From the NCBI GenBank assembly GCA_937874965.1, contig CALNCD010000238.1:1-7913 (forward strand): a stretch of 7,913 nt of DNA, in the 5' to 3' direction. Position numbers and translations under genes: made by a program. Of the stretch, positions 6,291 to 7,913 are shown one piece after another. Numbering within the stretch: the first letter of the stretch is position 1; each line of letters starts with the position of its first letter. The stretch is from an uncultured Erysipelotrichaceae bacterium (lineage in GTDB: Bacteria > Bacillota_I > Bacilli_A > Erysipelotrichales > Erysipelotrichaceae). The notes below the pieces were generated by a model. It searched no databases, was not told the DNA's origin, and worked only from the letters and a program-made list of their open reading frames with translations.

Positions 6291-7562
6291 TTATTTCAAA
6301 GCAACGAGCTGACGTTGATCAAGTTGTTCTCTGATTTCCTGTACCGTTAACTGATGAAGATTGAGCCTGTTTTTAAATGCATAAGCAATCAATACACCAA
6401 TTGATTCACCGACATTCATCACAATCGGCATGACACGAGTTGCAGCAAAAGACTCATAATCGGTGGAGATTGCTTTCCCGACAACCGCTAAATTAATGTC
6501 TTTCTGCGGGAGACAACAACGGTATGGAATCTGATAAACCCCGTTTAACTCGATAAAATCAACCTTGTTGGTAACAGGATTGTGAACATCCACCGGATAG
6601 CATCCTGTCGCGATACAATCATCGAATGAATTCAAAGATCTCAAATCAGATAACGTTAATGTATACTCTCCCTCAATTTTGACACTATCACGTACCCCTA
6701 AAATCGGTGCAATGTTCGAAATATAGGACGTTTGCAAACCAGGAACCTTCTCTCGGATATAATCAAAGACCTCTTCAATCTGCTGACGTGTCTCTGATAA
6801 TCCTCGAGAAAGCTCAGCTGGTTCAGTGTGATCAATACTCGTGCGTGTGACATTTACACTCACATCCTTGCTTGAGGGGATAGGTGAAAAAGCAAGAATA
6901 TGACCACGCAGGATTTTTTTCTCAACTCCTTCCTTTATAATCGGCTGTAATCCGCCGCTATCAATCACGTTCTGCAATACCTCAACATCGACATTGGATA
7001 TTCTGAATACAAGTGTTGAGACCAATAATTTATCAGTATTGATTGCCTTTGTAGAACAACCTAGATTTTTCGCAAGTTCGCAATTGCTTGTTCCATCCAC
7101 AACATAAGGACTGTTCAGAACCAAATCATTCCCCATATACAATGCACATACTTCAAAAGACTGATCTTGATGCAGAGCACTGATGAATTGACAATCATAG
7201 TAAACACTAACCTCATACTTCCGTAATAAATCTTCCAGTACAAGTTTGAGAATTTCCGGGTTATACCGCAATCGATCGACCTTAATCGCCTTATTTGAAG
7301 ACATAGGAAGATCAAAGTAATGCCTTGCTGCATTTCGCCGTAAGAGCTCATCAAAAATTTCCTTCTCAATTCCGCTATAAATCTCTTCCCCATGATAGGT
7401 CTGCGCATTAAACTCCGCTAATCCCGAAAGCGTTGAAATTCCACCGCTTACCGACTGCTTCTCAACAATAGCGACCCGTAACCCTTCCTTTGCTGCGCTG
7501 AGTGCACTCAAAACGCCACCAGTGCCACCCCCAACAACGACGACATCGTAATCAAACTTCAT
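6291..7562 (-). CDS. FAD-dependent oxidoreductase (FAD_oxidored family), substrate unknown
   Basis: A cytoplasmic flavoprotein of 423 residues without signal peptide or membrane span. The N-terminal Rossmann fold binds FAD through VVVVGGGTGGVLSA (7-20, GxGxxG) and E34 at the end of beta-2. The second FAD motif, normally DATGDGDLA, is changed to DGTSNCELA (156-164). The segment LGVRDSVKIEGEYTLTLSDL (288-307) with DCIATGCYPVDVHNP (315-329), and the C-terminal IPYRCCLP (345-352) and VVGKAISTDYESFAATRVMP (360-379), match the conserved C-terminal half of this family as I recall it. The ATG has GGAGG 7 bases upstream (7574-7570). It heads a unit with the anion transporter behind a cre-controlled promoter, suggesting catabolism of the imported acid. 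No reaction can be named from sequence. Confidence 0.88.
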   Translation of the reverse strand: MKFDYDVVVVGGGTGGVLSALSAAKEGLRVAIVEKQSVSGGISTLSGLAEFNAQTYHGEEIYSGIEKEIFDELLRRNAARHYFDLPMSSNKAIKVDRLRYNPEILKLVLEDLLRKYEVSVYYDCQFISALHQDQSFEVCALYMGNDLVLNSPYVVDGTSNCELAKNLGCSTKAINTDKLLVSTLVFRISNVDVEVLQNVIDSGGLQPIIKEGVEKKILRGHILAFSPIPSSKDVSVNVTRTSIDHTEPAELSRGLSETRQQIEEVFDYIREKVPGLQTSYISNIAPILGVRDSVKIEGEYTLTLSDLRSLNSFDDCIATGCYPVDVHNPVTNKVDFIELNGVYQIPYRCCLPQKDINLAVVGKAISTDYESFAATRVMPIVMNVGESIGVLIAYAFKNRLNLHQLTVQEIREQLDQRQLVALK

Positions 7563-7569
7563 TCAATTT

Positions 7570-7639
7570 CCTCCTTTGACTTGTCATCTATCCATCATTC
7601 ATCTATACTCATTGTATGATAGCGATTTCATCACTACAA
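7570..7639 (-). promoter_or_regulatory. Promoter and RBS of the FAD oxidoreductase-transporter unit
   Basis: TACAAT (7616-7611) is a good -10. TTGTAG (7639-7634) lies exactly 17 bases upstream as a fair -35. Transcription would start near 7604, leaving a leader of about 40 bases that ends with GGAGG (7574-7570). Both the cre box and the inverted repeat overlap this promoter. Confidence 0.6.
7617..7630. promoter_or_regulatory. CcpA cre box in the promoter spacer of the FAD-transporter unit
   Basis: On the minus strand TGAAATCGCTATCA fits TGNNANCGNTNNCA at every fixed position and is close to the strong palindromic form. It begins directly after the -10 and fills most of the 17-base spacer. 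CcpA binding here would block RNA polymerase, so the unit should be repressed on preferred sugars. Confidence 0.7.
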
Positions 7640-7650
7640 TCGATGAAATC
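7624..7650. promoter_or_regulatory. Perfect 9-9-9 inverted repeat, probable operator over the -35
   Basis: GATTTCATC and GATGAAATC are exact inverse complements separated by 9 bases. The spacer contains the -35 hexamer (7634-7639). The ATC-N9-GAT core is the pattern of many LysR-type regulator boxes and includes T-N11-A. No T-run follows on either side, so an intrinsic terminator for the upstream gene is unlikely, although that gene stops only 2 bases away. It overlaps the cre box by 7 bases. Confidence 0.6.
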
Positions 7651-7651
7651 A

Positions 7652-7913
7652 TCAGTAATATCGTCTATATCGATAGGAGAAACCATGAATTACAATCACT
7701 TTGTTTACTTCATGTGATGCTTTTTCAATATTCATTGACATCTGCAAATTTGAAAAGCATTCTTTCCCATCTGGATTCTTTAAAGAATTAAATACAGCCC
7801 CATGAACAATATCCGTAATCTGATTCAATCGGATATACGAAAGTAGCGCCCCTTCATCCAGTAAATTTAACTCTGCGGATGTTGGCGACAGCCATTGAAA
7901 CTCGTTAGAGCAA
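7652..7913 (-). CDS. Unidentified protein, C-terminal 86 residues only
   Basis: A frame open from the right edge to a TGA at 7654-7652 gives 86 residues; the start is outside the window. It is the only long frame here: the other two minus frames and all plus frames are broken in the first part. The visible sequence has a mixed, soluble-protein composition (for example SPTSAELNLLDEGALLSYIR and NQITDIVHGAVFNSLKNPDG) with no membrane span, cysteine motif or recognisable domain. The last residues, FSYRYRRYY, are basic and aromatic. It runs in the same direction as the FAD-transporter unit and ends beside that unit's operator, so a regulator or enzyme of the same pathway is possible, but nothing seen shows this. 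Confidence 0.55.
   Translation of the reverse strand, partial: CSNEFQWLSPTSAELNLLDEGALLSYIRLNQITDIVHGAVFNSLKNPDGKECFSNLQMSMNIEKASHEVNKVIVIHGFSYRYRRYY

Noticed and set aside
7624..7650. Inverted repeat as terminator of the right-hand partial gene
   Set aside because: No run of T follows the repeat on the minus strand, and it covers a credible -35, so an operator is the better reading.
7685..7717. Plus-strand 10-residue ORF with AGGAG six bases upstream of an ATG
   Set aside because: Too short to judge, lies antisense to the open minus frame, and no promoter is evident. The good spacing is probably chance.

Overview
The window reads as a piece of a Bacillota (Firmicutes) chromosome. The ribosome binding sites are strong AAAGGAG/GGAGG boxes, the promoters are of the extended -10 type, and two sites fit the CcpA catabolite-response (cre) consensus at every fixed position. 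The glycogen enzymes are also of the Firmicutes type. A class such as Erysipelotrichia is possible but is not shown by the sequence. Every convincing gene lies on the minus strand, so transcription runs from high to low coordinates. I saw no tRNA, rRNA, CRISPR array, insertion sequence or phage gene.

Right part (7913 to about 4784). The C-terminal end of an unrecognised gene enters from the right edge and stops at 7652. Next comes a compact promoter region (about 7604-7650) with a -35, a -10, a cre box filling the spacer, and a perfect 9-9-9 inverted repeat over the -35. It drives a two-gene unit: an FAD-dependent oxidoreductase (6291-7562) and, after 19 bases, a SLC13/DASS-type anion transporter (4829-6271). 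A hairpin terminator follows at 4784-4814. The layout suggests uptake and flavin-dependent conversion of an unidentified organic anion, repressed when preferred sugars are present.

Left part (about 4681 to 1). A second control region with a cre box and two possible promoters precedes a phosphoglucomutase gene (2900-4585), the glycogen branching enzyme glgB (1058-2893 or 2899), a terminator, a new promoter, and glycogen phosphorylase glgP (1-876, cut by the window edge). Phosphoglucomutase links glucose-6-P and glucose-1-P, GlgB introduces alpha-1,6 branches, and GlgP releases glucose-1-P from the polymer. The ADP-glucose synthesis genes (glgC, glgA) are not in the window.

The most unusual details are the stacked operator/cre/-35 arrangement before the FAD gene, the altered SNT-like motifs of the transporter, and an exact 8-base tandem duplication at the pgm-glgB junction that creates the pgm stop codon and moves the only SD-like bases away from the glgB ATG. 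Two start-poor hydrophobic frames lie in the intergenic regions. They are recorded as weak possible gene remnants.
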